A stretch of DNA of 64,000 bases from Denitrovibrio sp. (GCA_002869185.1 PKTN01000004.1:248001-312000); one strand, 5' to 3'. Shown: positions 1 to 9,446, numbered from the stretch's first letter. Notes: generated from the sequence alone by a model not told the origin. Numbers and translations: made by a program.

Positions 1-422
1 TTAGAACCCCGGAATAGGTAAACTGGGCGACCATCTTCATCCTTAGGGGTAAAGAATTTCGCAAGCTCCAATATAGATATGACACCTTCTAGCTTTGTCC
101 CACCAGAGATTACAGGGGTTATCCTGATCTTGAGTTCCTCTATGTTTTTAATAACTCCTTTGATAGTGTCATTTTCATCTATTGCAACGACTTTATGTGT
201 CATTACATCACGTACTTTAGGGTAAACATCGCTGATAAATTTGGGTGGAGTCAGGCCTAGCTTTTCGAATATGAAACGTGTCTGTTTATTAAGGTTTCCG
301 CATCTCCCTGCGGTATATCTCTTCTCTTCATCTATTTCGTTTTTAAGGTTTGCGTATGCATATGCTGAGCAGACAGAGTCACTGTCTGGGTTTTTATGAC
401 CTAAAATGATTACTTCTGGCAT
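1..422 (-). CDS. Mn-dependent inorganic pyrophosphatase with CBS domains (family II), N-terminal part
   Basis: Read by hand from an ATG at 422 running off the left edge, so about 140 N-terminal residues are visible. The start MPEVIILGHKNPDSDSVCSA carries the DHH-family metal-binding motif GHKNPDSDS typical of family II pyrophosphatases, which hydrolyse pyrophosphate in the cytoplasm using Mn/Co. From about residue 70 the chain enters a CBS-like stretch (VRDVMTHKVVAIDENDT), matching the subfamily with a nucleotide-sensing CBS insert between the two halves of the DHH domain. A GGAGGAG ribosome site precedes the ATG by a few bases. The C-terminal catalytic part lies outside the window. A stand-alone DHH-CBS protein is a less likely alternative. 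Confidence 0.85.
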   Translation of the reverse strand, partial: MPEVIILGHKNPDSDSVCSAYAYANLKNEIDEEKRYTAGRCGNLNKQTRFIFEKLGLTPPKFISDVYPKVRDVMTHKVVAIDENDTIKGVIKNIEELKIRITPVISGGTKLEGVISILELAKFFTPKDEDGRPVYLFRGS

Positions 423-546
423 GATTCTCCTCCGAGGGTCTCAATATATACGAAATGAGAATAGAATCAAACTAAAAATGTCTGATTCATTGTTGTTAAT
501 TTAAAATATATTCTATTGAGTAGAGCAGTGATATTCAACAGGAAAG

Positions 547-2376
547 TTAGTTTGTAGCTTTGATATAATGTTTATTCGTCTCTGTTTCTACAATTCCGTC
601 AGCACCAAGGTCCATATATGCAGTTTTGTCTAAGCTGTTTTTGGCCTCTTTTTTAAGTATAGCCAAAATATTGCTTAGTTCATCAGAGGTGGTGCTTCTT
701 TCACCTGCAGGTACCCTAATAATTGCAGAGCTGACAGTGAGGAGTGGAAAGCTTTTGGTTTGCCCTGTCCTGTCTTTGGCTGAATATATTCCGTTTTCAA
801 CCTCGTTAGCATCATAAAAAGATGCCGCAGTGTCTGTAAAAATAGTCGTGATCTGCTTTATCTTTGCCAGAATATTCACACAGCAGTCATGCGTCCCTTC
901 TGAGCAACTAGCAGCACAAAAGAAGTCGTCACCACCAATATGACCAACAAAAGCGCCCTCTAAATGCATGTGCTCTTTCATGATGTCAGCGAAGAGTGTG
1001 ATAGCTCTATCCCCTTGACGAAAACCGAATCTGTCGTTGAAGGGTTTAAAGTTGTCAAAGTCAAAATATACAAAGATGTAGGAGGAATCAGTATTTTTGA
1101 ATGCCTTATTTAGATAGCTATTAATAAGGTTATTGCCTGGTAATTTTGTCAGAGGATTCATGTCTCTCGCATAGGCTAAGTTTTTTTCATTCAGCGTGTT
1201 AAGTAAAGATTGTGCAGTCATGAAACCATGATATTTGAGGTCATTAGTGATTATGATACCTTCAGCATCGGAGTTAGCGACATAGATCTCAAGCATTTGT
1301 TCCAGTGGAATTGTGATCTCAACTGTGGGACACTTTTTGATAAATTTTCTTATAGAAGGTGTGTGGCTCTTGTTGAATAGAAGATCTTTACCATATGGTT
1401 TGTACAAATATTTTTTGAGATTTGACTCACTTATTATACCAACTGGTATATTTCCTGAATCCGTGACTGGTACAATTGGTATTTCAGTGTTTTCACCAAT
1501 CTTACTGAGAAGTTCTTCCATGGTCCCTTCTTGGCTTATAGGTTGAAGTCTTATCATCTGACCACTAACAAGGTGAGAGTCTTGGACTATTTTTCGTTTA
1601 TTCTTTTTGAAAAGTTCTTCAATAGAAGTATAGGTTGCTCTGATGTGTTTCGTCTTTAATTTTGGCTTCTGTATGAAATATCCCTGAACAAGATCAACAC
1701 CCATGTCTCTGCATGTGAGGAATTCATTCTCTGTTTCAATCCCCTCAGCAATTACAGATATGCCAAAAAAGTGAGCTAGGTTTATTATATGAGAGCAAAA
1801 TTTACGTTTTTTGACCTCTTTATCTATATTTGTTATAAGAAAACGATCTATTTTGAGATAATCTGGTTCGCTAAAGTAGAATAGTTCAAAATTTGCAAAT
1901 CCAGAGCCGAAGTCATCAATTGCAATTTGACAACCTGACACTTTTGCATTGTTAAGCAGGCAATCAATCTTCCCGCCCCTTGTTTGGTGTCGCTCACTGA
2001 TCTCGAAACAGAAAACACCAGGATCTAGACCGTAGCTCTCTAGTATTGTCTTACTCATACCAGGGGTGTAATTACACATATCAGTAATTCGAACGTCAAA
2101 ATTATAGAATAGTTTTATCTTCTTGGAGCCGCCTATCTGCATAAATTTCTCGATAGCTTTTTTTCTAAGCTCAAGATCAACAGAGAGGAGTAATCCGTCA
2201 TCGTACGCACTGTCAAAAACGCCAAATATGTCGGAAAAGCCAGCTTGTTCATAGTCTCTCAGGAGACATTCGACAGCGAATAGTGAACCACTGAGAGGGT
2301 TAACTATCGGCTGAAAAGCGTGAGTCATCAAATCTAGCTTTTTGCGCCAATTATCAGGCAGTACTATTTCGTTCAT
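547..2376 (-). CDS. EAL-CBS-GGDEF cyclic-di-GMP protein
   Basis: Soluble protein of about 609 residues, with no membrane segment. An EAL phosphodiesterase domain (about 10-245) keeps the key motifs ECLLR, FEISE, DDFGSGF, IAEGIE and QGYFIQKP, so c-di-GMP hydrolysis is plausible. A CBS pair follows (about 265-395), then a GGDEF domain whose signature is GGDDF near residue 485, a conservative E-to-D change that leaves cyclase activity uncertain. This domain order is a known architecture in which the CBS pair probably senses nucleotides. The longest reading uses a TTG at 2385; the ATG at 2376 (MNEIVLPD) has GGAG only three bases away, so the start is unsettled. It stands alone, downstream of an oppositely spaced gap and before the pyrophosphatase gene. 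Confidence 0.88.
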   Translation of the reverse strand: MNEIVLPDNWRKKLDLMTHAFQPIVNPLSGSLFAVECLLRDYEQAGFSDIFGVFDSAYDDGLLLSVDLELRKKAIEKFMQIGGSKKIKLFYNFDVRITDMCNYTPGMSKTILESYGLDPGVFCFEISERHQTRGGKIDCLLNNAKVSGCQIAIDDFGSGFANFELFYFSEPDYLKIDRFLITNIDKEVKKRKFCSHIINLAHFFGISVIAEGIETENEFLTCRDMGVDLVQGYFIQKPKLKTKHIRATYTSIEELFKKNKRKIVQDSHLVSGQMIRLQPISQEGTMEELLSKIGENTEIPIVPVTDSGNIPVGIISESNLKKYLYKPYGKDLLFNKSHTPSIRKFIKKCPTVEITIPLEQMLEIYVANSDAEGIIITNDLKYHGFMTAQSLLNTLNEKNLAYARDMNPLTKLPGNNLINSYLNKAFKNTDSSYIFVYFDFDNFKPFNDRFGFRQGDRAITLFADIMKEHMHLEGAFVGHIGGDDFFCAASCSEGTHDCCVNILAKIKQITTIFTDTAASFYDANEVENGIYSAKDRTGQTKSFPLLTVSSAIIRVPAGERSTTSDELSNILAILKKEAKNSLDKTAYMDLGADGIVETETNKHYIKATN

Positions 2377-2442
2377 ACTCTCCAATTATAAAGACGTATG
2401 TTATGGAGATGTTAATTAGATTTTAGGTTGATGTTATTTTTG

Positions 2443-2904
2443 TTATTGCTCATTAAAAATATCTTTAAGTACTTTGTATCTATAGTTAAAAATATCTTCA
2501 AGTTTTGATTTTATTATTCCACCAATGAATAATTGACTAAGGGGCTCCATGTGCAAGATATAGTGAACGATATCCGTCATTTCGATACCTTCTTCAACTT
2601 GTTTGAAATGGTGTTGGTGGTGCCATAGCTTATATGGACCTGAGCGTTGCTCATCGACAAAGTAATATGGCTCTTTCGCGTGTGTTATCTCAGTGACCCA
2701 GCTTATTGGGATGCCTAGGAATGGATGAACGTGATATTGGAGCACAAGACCTTCGTACATCTTCTCTGGTACATCCGAGACCACCTCAAAATTAAGCCAG
2801 TCTGGGGTTATCTCTGCTAGATTAAGAGGAGACGAGAAATAATCCCATGCAGTATCTATGTCAGTCTTTAAAATTTGAGTTTTTTTAATACATTTAGCCT
2901 TCAT
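2443..2904 (-). CDS. SRPBCC (START-like) ligand-binding family protein
   Basis: 153-residue soluble protein. The opening 'KCIKKTQILKTDIDTAWDYF' and the following 'SSPLNLAEITPDWLNFEV' are typical of the SRPBCC/polyketide cyclase helix-grip fold, which has a deep hydrophobic pocket. The conserved W-x-T-E-I-T strand and 'DIVHYILHMEPL' also fit. Members of this family in cell-division-inhibitor-like and oxidoreductase contexts bind lipophilic ligands, but the ligand here cannot be told from sequence. It is followed on the same strand, after about 60 bases, by the EAL-CBS-GGDEF gene and diverges from aconitase with a 130-base gap. Confidence 0.75.
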   Translation of the reverse strand: MKAKCIKKTQILKTDIDTAWDYFSSPLNLAEITPDWLNFEVVSDVPEKMYEGLVLQYHVHPFLGIPISWVTEITHAKEPYYFVDEQRSGPYKLWHHQHHFKQVEEGIEMTDIVHYILHMEPLSQLFIGGIIKSKLEDIFNYRYKVLKDIFNEQ

Positions 2905-3034
2905 ACATCCCTCACATTTATAATATATACATTATAGCTTTTCATTAAAACATAAATGATTTATTACAACATTCGTTGATAATCTTCACTATTGTAGTAT
3001 CATTAACATACAAGTAAAAACCAAGGAGCCAGTA

Positions 3035-5680
3035 ATGGATAGAACTCATTTTAGAAGTCACTTTGAATTTGGCGGAAATATATATGCATATTATGATTTA
3101 AAGAAGGTGCAGGCAGCAGGTATAGCAGAGATACAAAAGCTTCCTTATTCTATAAGAGTCCTACTTGAAAACGTAGTCAGAAATTTCGACGGCAAAGTTA
3201 TTTCAGAGGCTGACGTGCGCGAACTTGGTGGATGGAAGAAATCATACGATTCTCCTTATGAGATTGCTCATCACCCTGCGAGAGTTGTTATGCAGGACTT
3301 TACAGGAGTTCCGGGTGTTGTTGACCTTGCTGCTATGCGTGATGCACTAGCTGAAAAGGGTAAAGATGCTGCACTTATTAATCCCGTTGTCCCTGTTGAC
3401 TTGATCATTGATCACTCTGTGCAGGTCGATTATTACGGGACACCAGACAGTTTAGACAAGAACGTAGCTAAAGAGTACGAAAGAAATATGGAGAGATATT
3501 CTCTTCTTAAATGGGCTCAAGCAAGCTTTGATAATATGCGTATCGTTCCTCCAAGATCAGGTATTTGCCATCAGGTTAACCTTGAATACCTTGGTCAGAT
3601 AGTCCTTAAAAGTGAAGTTGAAGGTGAGGTTACTGCTATTTGTGATACGCTTGTAGGTACTGATTCACACACAACAATGATTAACGCTATTGGTGTTATG
3701 GGGTGGGGTGTTGGTGGTATCGAGGCGGAAGCTGTTATGCTTGGACAGCCTTACTATATGCCTATCCCAGAGGTCGTTGGTCTGAGGCTTACTGGCAAGA
3801 TAGCAGAAGGGATTACGGGGACTGACGTTGTTTTAACTATCACAGAGCTTCTTCGCAAACATAAGGTTGTAGAGAAGTTTGTTGAGGTATTTGGACCGGG
3901 GATGAAATCTCTCACTCTCACTGACAGGGGAACAATATCCAACATGTCACCAGAGTTTGGCTCCACTATGGGCTTTTTCCCTGTGGATGACGAGACTATC
4001 AGATATATGAAAATGACTAACAGAGAGGAGCAAGCTCAGTTTGTAGAGAACTATACAAAGATGAATATGCTCTATTACGATTATGATAACGAGCCAGAAT
4101 ACACTTCAGTTGTAGAGCTCGATCTTTCCACTGTTAAGCCGTGCGTTGCAGGTCCTAAAAAACCTCAACAGCACATTCCACTCGAAAATTTAAAGTCTGC
4201 CGTGGCAGGTGAGTCAGCATCTGCTAAAGCTCAGATAGAGCTGGATGGCAAAAAGTTTGAGCTTAAAGATAGCGATATAGTTGTGGCGGCGATCACTTCT
4301 TGTACAAACACATCTAACCCTTACGTTATGATAGGTGCTGGTCTTGTAGCTAAAAAGGCTGTTGAAAAAGGCTTAACGATCAATCCTTATGTTAAGACTA
4401 GTCTCGCACCTGGGTCAAAGGTTGTTACAGATTATCTTGCAAAATCTGGCGTAGATAAATATTTAGACGAACTAGGCTTTAACCTTGCGGCATACGGTTG
4501 TACGACATGTATAGGCAACTCAGGTCCACTAAAACCAGAGATAGATAAAGCTATCAAAGATAATAAGATGTCGGTAGCTTCTGTTCTATCTGGTAATAGA
4601 AACTTTGAAGCGAGGATACACCCTAATGTTAGACAAAACTACCTTGCATCACCAATGCTAGTAGTAGTTTATGCTCTTGCTGGGACTATGGATATAGACC
4701 TGTATAAAGACCCTGTCGGTAAAGGGAAAGATGGTAAACCTGTCTATATGAAAGATATTTGGCCAGAGAATGACGAGGTTTGGGAGCTGGTTAATAGCTG
4801 TGTGACAAAAGAGCAATATGCAAAACGATACGGAGAAATCTTAGACGGTGACGAGCTGTGGCAGAAACTCGAAGTATCTCAGTCTAGCATTTACGACTGG
4901 CAGGCTGATTCTACATATATCCGTAGACCACCATTTTTCGAAGGGTTTTCACTTGTCCCTGAGCCTGTTACTGACATTATAAATGCGAGACCTCTCGCTA
5001 TGCTTGGTGACACTATTACCACAGACCATATATCACCTGCTGGTGCTATCCCTGCGGAATACCCTGCTGGACAATATCTACAGAAAAATAATGTAAAACC
5101 TATTGATTTTAACTCTTACGGATCAAGGCGAGGTAATCACGAGGTTATGATGCGTGGTACTTTTGCAAACGTAAGGATAAAGAATAAGTTGGCAGACCCT
5201 AAAGAGGGCGGACTTACAAAGCAGATGCCTCAAGGCGAAGAAAAATATATATATGACGCAGCAATGCAATATATCAATAATGGTGTACCTTCTGTTGTCC
5301 TTGGAGGCAAGGAATATGGAACTGGCTCATCTAGAGACTGGGCAGCTAAAGGGACTCTCCTTTTGGGCGTGAAAGCTGTTATAGCCGAGAGCTTCGAGCG
5401 AATCCACAGAAGCAACCTAGCCGGGATGGGGATTTTGCCACTTCAGTTTACTGGTGGTGATGGCTGGGTATCTCTTGGTCTGGATGGTACAGAGACATTT
5501 GATATTAAAGGTGTAGCGAGTGTAACTCCGAGATGTAGTATGAAGGTTAGTGCTAAGTCTACTGATGGCTCTGTAAAAGAGTTTGAAGTCCTTTGCAGAC
5601 TAGATACAGATATCGAGATTGACTACTTTAAACATGGTGGGATACTTGCATACGTGCTGAGAGGTATGGCTAAGGGGTAA
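3035..5680 (+). CDS. acnA: Aconitate hydratase A
   Basis: 881 residues, the usual length of AcnA/IRP-type aconitase. The enzyme interconverts citrate and isocitrate in the cytoplasm (TCA or glyoxylate cycle) using a [4Fe-4S] cluster. Cluster cysteines are visible in SCTNTSN (Cys near 423) and GCTTCIGNSG (near 489 and 492); the family motifs DSHTTMINAIGVMGWGVGG and GSRRGNHEVMMRG with the C-terminal GTGSSRDWAAKG are intact. An AAGGAGCC ribosome site lies just before the ATG. It appears monocistronic: no gene follows closely in the same unit except a sensor kinase 87 bases on, whose function is unrelated. Confidence 0.98.
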   Translation: MDRTHFRSHFEFGGNIYAYYDLKKVQAAGIAEIQKLPYSIRVLLENVVRNFDGKVISEADVRELGGWKKSYDSPYEIAHHPARVVMQDFTGVPGVVDLAAMRDALAEKGKDAALINPVVPVDLIIDHSVQVDYYGTPDSLDKNVAKEYERNMERYSLLKWAQASFDNMRIVPPRSGICHQVNLEYLGQIVLKSEVEGEVTAICDTLVGTDSHTTMINAIGVMGWGVGGIEAEAVMLGQPYYMPIPEVVGLRLTGKIAEGITGTDVVLTITELLRKHKVVEKFVEVFGPGMKSLTLTDRGTISNMSPEFGSTMGFFPVDDETIRYMKMTNREEQAQFVENYTKMNMLYYDYDNEPEYTSVVELDLSTVKPCVAGPKKPQQHIPLENLKSAVAGESASAKAQIELDGKKFELKDSDIVVAAITSCTNTSNPYVMIGAGLVAKKAVEKGLTINPYVKTSLAPGSKVVTDYLAKSGVDKYLDELGFNLAAYGCTTCIGNSGPLKPEIDKAIKDNKMSVASVLSGNRNFEARIHPNVRQNYLASPMLVVVYALAGTMDIDLYKDPVGKGKDGKPVYMKDIWPENDEVWELVNSCVTKEQYAKRYGEILDGDELWQKLEVSQSSIYDWQADSTYIRRPPFFEGFSLVPEPVTDIINARPLAMLGDTITTDHISPAGAIPAEYPAGQYLQKNNVKPIDFNSYGSRRGNHEVMMRGTFANVRIKNKLADPKEGGLTKQMPQGEEKYIYDAAMQYINNGVPSVVLGGKEYGTGSSRDWAAKGTLLLGVKAVIAESFERIHRSNLAGMGILPLQFTGGDGWVSLGLDGTETFDIKGVASVTPRCSMKVSAKSTDGSVKEFEVLCRLDTDIEIDYFKHGGILAYVLRGMAKG

Positions 5681-5767
5681 AACAACTTACAGATTGAATC
5701 TGTAGCTGAAAAAGTGTATTATTGATGCCATATATAGGCATGAATGACTGATAATGGGCTACACATA

Positions 5768-7603
5768 ATGAAGAAAGTTTTGATTTTACTTTTAGCAATA
5801 TTTATTGCAGAGGGATCGATATACTTCGCTCTATCAAATTTTAGAGAACGAAGAATTAATACATATTACGAAACTCAATCCTTCACGCATAAGAATAACT
5901 TTACTTCAGCTGTGGCAGCTTACGAGCAGATATTCACGAACGTCTTCAAAGATAGAATCGATGTTGATGAAGTCAAAGTCCTTATTAATAAAGCTCAGAC
6001 TGAACCAAAATCAAGAGACAAATATCGTAATTGGCTTAGGATGTATACTCAGCCTATCTTTGAGAGTATGAAATCTGTAGGTCTTACGCATATGCATTAC
6101 CATCTTCCTGATGGAACAAGTTTTCTTCGTATGCATAAACCTTTCTTTTTCGGCGACGACATAAGCTCATTTAGAAAATCAATCGTTACTGTAATTAAGA
6201 ATCATAAAATGGTCGCTGGCTTTGAAAATGGACGACACCTATTGGCGTATAGATACATATTCACCATCAAGTATGAAGGTGCATATATTGGTTCTGTTGA
6301 GCTATCAATAGGTTTGGAAGAGTTAGTTACTGTAATGAACCGTCTATATGGTATTGGATACTCGTACCTTCTGCAAAAAGATAAAGTCATAAAGAACTAT
6401 ACTGGTCAGACTGTGAGTGAGTTTGATGATCTATCTATCTCTGACGATTATTTCATGGGTACTTGTGATGACTGTATTAGTGGAAAAGAAGATACTTGTT
6501 CATCGGCAGTGGATATCAGAAATCAACTTATGAATTCTATTAATGGTGTGAATAGTGAAAAAATAAAAGCTTTTGAAGAGTTTTCGGAAGTTGATAAAGA
6601 ATATCATAAATTACTACTCTCTTATATGTCTATTGTTGATATTAATGGTGAAGGTTTAGGCTATCTGATCAGTCACTCTTTTGTTGAAGGCTATGATGAT
6701 ATAGTCAAAATATATAATCTACTCTTCTTTTTCCTCAGTATTGGAGCAGTATCGATAATATTTGTTTTTTATGGACTTTATAACAGTCATGAGAAAATAA
6801 AAGAGATGAATGAGTCACTTGCTTCTAAAGTGGAAGAGAAGGTTCGAGAGCTTAGAGATAAGGAGCAGTTCTTTGCTCAGCAGTCAAAGATGGTTACTGT
6901 GGGGGAGATGATGGCATCTATCCTGCATCAATGGAAACAACCACTCAGCTCTATATCTCTTCTTGCAGATCTGACAATTTTTGATATCGAACAAAATAAA
7001 ATTGATGGTGAAGTTCTCGAGAATATTAAGCATATAAAAGAGCAAACAACCTTTATGAGTCAGACAGGTAGGGATTTTACAAATTTTCTTAAGCCAAGTC
7101 AGGAAAAGTCTGTTTTCAATATAATTGACTCAATCGAAGATGTTCTAAATTTATTTGAGTTTAGTTTTACTCGCTTTAACGTTGGGTTTGAAAATAACTG
7201 GACAGATGATACAAAGGTTGAAGCTAGAGTATATGGATATGCTAATGAATTTAAACATGTCCTTTTGAATCTCTTTAATAACTCACGTGATGCAATAGTT
7301 CGTTTTCGAGAGAAACATGTTAGTGACGGTGAGGATGTTTCAGATTTTCTAGGAGTTATTAGTGTGAGAGTGACTCTTTCTGAAGACAAAGTTGTTGTAA
7401 AGGTGGCTGATACAGGTGGGGGGATACCACAAGAAGAGATGGGACATGTTTTTGATAAGTACTTTAGCACTAAGGAAGAGCAAGGTAGTGGCATAGGGCT
7501 TTATATGAGCAAAGAGATGATAGAGACAAGTATGAACGGTCAGATATCTGTCCAGAATGTATTTGGCGGTGCTGAGTTTACTATAATCCTACCTATCGCA
7601 TAA
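5768..7603 (+). CDS. Membrane sensor histidine kinase with dCache_3-type periplasmic domain
   Basis: An ATG at 5744 is possible, but the ATG at 5768 (MKKVLILLLAIF) starts directly with a membrane helix and is preferred; protein about 611 residues. The order is: helix, large periplasmic sensor with the 'HYHLPDGTSFLRMHKP' strand characteristic of double-Cache type 3 domains, second helix near 318-340, coiled coil, HisKA-like helix with phospho-acceptor His near 390 in HQWKQPL, and a HATPase domain with N box (NNSRDAI), DTGGGIP and GSGIGLYMSK. It should autophosphorylate on ligand binding at the periplasmic face. No response regulator is adjacent. The ligand is unknown; dCache_3 members often sense small organic acids or sugars. 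Confidence 0.88.
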   Translation: MKKVLILLLAIFIAEGSIYFALSNFRERRINTYYETQSFTHKNNFTSAVAAYEQIFTNVFKDRIDVDEVKVLINKAQTEPKSRDKYRNWLRMYTQPIFESMKSVGLTHMHYHLPDGTSFLRMHKPFFFGDDISSFRKSIVTVIKNHKMVAGFENGRHLLAYRYIFTIKYEGAYIGSVELSIGLEELVTVMNRLYGIGYSYLLQKDKVIKNYTGQTVSEFDDLSISDDYFMGTCDDCISGKEDTCSSAVDIRNQLMNSINGVNSEKIKAFEEFSEVDKEYHKLLLSYMSIVDINGEGLGYLISHSFVEGYDDIVKIYNLLFFFLSIGAVSIIFVFYGLYNSHEKIKEMNESLASKVEEKVRELRDKEQFFAQQSKMVTVGEMMASILHQWKQPLSSISLLADLTIFDIEQNKIDGEVLENIKHIKEQTTFMSQTGRDFTNFLKPSQEKSVFNIIDSIEDVLNLFEFSFTRFNVGFENNWTDDTKVEARVYGYANEFKHVLLNLFNNSRDAIVRFREKHVSDGEDVSDFLGVISVRVTLSEDKVVVKVADTGGGIPQEEMGHVFDKYFSTKEEQGSGIGLYMSKEMIETSMNGQISVQNVFGGAEFTIILPIA

Positions 7604-7644
7604 ATATCTAGATAATTTCAGAATCATCGTTTAGTATTCTAATC

Positions 7645-8067
7645 ATGAAAACAAAAGTAATATTTATATGTATCCATAATAGTGCAAGAAGCCAGATGGC
7701 TGAGATGTTCCTTAATGATATCGCTAGTGATAGATTCGAAGCAAAATCAGCAGGACTCGAAGCGGGAAAGCTTAATCCATTTGTTGTGAAGGCAATGGCA
7801 AATGTTGGTATAGACATGTCAGCAAACAAAACAAAGACAGTGATGGAGATACTTGAATCGGGCGAAAGTTTTGATTATGTCATCACCGTATGCGATAAAG
7901 AGGCCGCAGAGCGTTGTCCTTTATTCCCTGGCAAAGGCGAAAAACTCCACTGGGGATTCGAAGACCCTTCATCCTTTCAGGGGACAGACGAGGAGAAGCT
8001 CGCATTTGCTATGAAGGTTCGTGACCAGATAAAAGCACAGCTAGAATCATTTCTTTCGTCATTTTGA
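7645..8067 (+). CDS. arsC: Arsenate reductase, thioredoxin-coupled (LMW phosphatase fold)
   Basis: 140 residues. The P-loop CX5R is C9-IHNSA-R15, and two further cysteines, C83 (TVCDKEA) and C91 (ERCPLFPG), sit where the thioredoxin-linked ArsC enzymes carry their C82/C89 relay. This triad separates it from plain low-molecular-weight tyrosine phosphatases. It would reduce arsenate to arsenite in the cytoplasm. No arsR or arsenite pump is next to it, so expression may be constitutive or linked to another locus. The last codons and the stop lie inside an inverted repeat beginning at 8058, which may have replaced the ancestral C-terminus. Confidence 0.9.
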   Translation: MKTKVIFICIHNSARSQMAEMFLNDIASDRFEAKSAGLEAGKLNPFVVKAMANVGIDMSANKTKTVMEILESGESFDYVITVCDKEAAERCPLFPGKGEKLHWGFEDPSSFQGTDEEKLAFAMKVRDQIKAQLESFLSSF

Positions 8068-8129
8068 GGTCCTTTCGAAGAATCTCTCCCGATAAACGAA
8101 TATAGATTCTTCATTTCACTCTGAATGAC
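8058..8129. repeat. Imperfect inverted repeat overlapping the arsC stop
   Basis: Inner arms GAAGAATCT (8077-8085) and AGATTCTTC (8104-8112) are perfect reverse complements; outer arms GTCATTTTGAG (8058-8068) and CTCTGAATGAC (8119-8129) match at most positions. The 'GTCATT-TGAG ... GAAGAATCT' pattern resembles dispersed palindromic repeat units reported in many bacteria. The arsC TGA lies within the left arm. It could fold into a long hairpin in the transcript and act as a terminator or mRNA end protector. Confidence 0.6.
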
Positions 8130-8167
8130 AGGAAAGTTACATCCTAATTTGCAATAAACGTATTTTT

Positions 8168-8209
8168 TTGACACTTATCAATTTAATTTATTCCAAGACA
8201 ATCTATATT
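8168..8209 (+). promoter_or_regulatory. FNR/HcpR-type operator and -10 element
   Basis: TTGAC-ACTT-ATCAA at 8168-8181 differs from the FNR/DNR consensus TTGAT-N4-ATCAA at one of ten positions. TATATT at 8204-8209 is a good -10. If transcription starts seven bases after the -10 (about 8216), the operator centre (8174.5) is at -41.5, the classical class II activator position. No good -35 is needed in that design. The transcript would carry a leader of about 28 bases ending in an ACGGAG ribosome site before the ATG at 8244. Confidence 0.6.
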
Positions 8210-8243
8210 CCATATCATAAGAAGTAAATAACGGAGACAAATT

Positions 8244-9446
8244 ATGATAAATGCAAATATAACAGTTCTTGAGCTTTCACAAAAACACCCAGAAGCTTTT
8301 TCTCTATTTCTTAGTAAAGGATTCGATAACTTTAAGCAGGAAGCAATACTTAATTCTGCTGGTAAATTCCTTAAACTCGAAACAGCCATCAAACAAAAAA
8401 ACTATGACATAGAGACATTCATAAATAGCCTTAACGAGATCGACTCTAACAACGATGCAAAGGTCGATATCACACTCAGAGAGAAGAATACAAAAGGTGA
8501 CATCACAGTTAAAGGTTTGCTCCCTTGCCCTGTTCGTCTGCCACTGTTGGAAGCTATTGACGCTTTCGCTGAGGGCGTGACAGCAGAGACTGGGCTTTCA
8601 GTAGCTACAGACCTTATAGCAGCATCAGCTGGCATGTCTTGGCTGGAGGAGAACGTTGAGGGGATTACAGCAGAGGACGTTCCTGACGTTTTTGTTTCTG
8701 CTGGGTTTGATGTTTTCTTTGATGAGAGATCATTTGGAAACCACGTAAAGAACGGGATGTTTACCGACCTGACTGGTCCTACACACGATTATTTCTCACA
8801 GATGAAAGACCCTAAAGGGAACTATGGGATGGTCGCTGTTGTCCCTGCGGTTTTTCTTGTAAATAAAGACGCACTTGATGGCAGAGAAGTGCCTAGAAGC
8901 TGGGCAGATCTTTTATCACCAGAGTTCGAGAAGTCAGTCTCTCTCCCTGTTGGCGATTTTGATCTTTTTAATGCTCTTCTGGTTCATATCAACCATATGT
9001 TTGGTGAAGATGGTGTTAAGAGACTCGCTGATAGTATGGTATTATCAATGCATCCAGCGCAGATGGTTAAGAACGCTGGTCGTAAGAATGATGTAAAACC
9101 TGCGGTTACTATTATGACGTATTTTTTCACAAAGATGCTCTTCGGTAGCAAGACAGCAGAGGTTGTTTGGCCATCAGAAGGTAGCATCATCAGCCCAATC
9201 TTTATGCTGACGAGAAAGGATAGAGCTGATGTATCAAAGACTGTTGCTGATTTCCTTTATGGTAAAGAGGTTGGTGAGATACTTGCACACAGAGGACTTT
9301 TCCCAGCACTCAACCCAGAGGTAGACAATAAACTACCTGAGAATGCCAAATTCTATTGGGCTGGCTGGGACTATATATACAACACTGATATGGGCAAACT
9401 CTTAGAAGAGTTGAACAAGACATTTAATTCATCATTGGAGTCTTAA
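8244..9446 (+). CDS. Soluble DUF1858 + type 2 periplasmic-binding-fold protein
   Basis: 400 residues. Residues 1-60 look like a DUF1858 domain (ITVLELSQKHPEAFSLFLSK), the small domain found at the front of RIC/ScdA-type and other redox proteins, here without its usual cysteines. From about 85 the chain resembles ABC-transporter substrate-binding proteins of the type 2 fold (PDVFVSAGFDVFF, GMVAVVPAVFLVNKDAL, PRSWADLLSPEF, ADFLYGKEVGEILA). There is no signal peptide or lipobox, so the protein should stay in the cytoplasm, which is abnormal for this fold. It is the first of four genes coupled with one-base gap or overlaps. What it binds is unknown; a metal, cofactor or anion is plausible. Confidence 0.75.
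   Translation: MINANITVLELSQKHPEAFSLFLSKGFDNFKQEAILNSAGKFLKLETAIKQKNYDIETFINSLNEIDSNNDAKVDITLREKNTKGDITVKGLLPCPVRLPLLEAIDAFAEGVTAETGLSVATDLIAASAGMSWLEENVEGITAEDVPDVFVSAGFDVFFDERSFGNHVKNGMFTDLTGPTHDYFSQMKDPKGNYGMVAVVPAVFLVNKDALDGREVPRSWADLLSPEFEKSVSLPVGDFDLFNALLVHINHMFGEDGVKRLADSMVLSMHPAQMVKNAGRKNDVKPAVTIMTYFFTKMLFGSKTAEVVWPSEGSIISPIFMLTRKDRADVSKTVADFLYGKEVGEILAHRGLFPALNPEVDNKLPENAKFYWAGWDYIYNTDMGKLLEELNKTFNSSLES

Noticed and set aside
5744..5767. Kinase start at 5744
   Set aside because: The ATG at 5768 gives a direct membrane helix.
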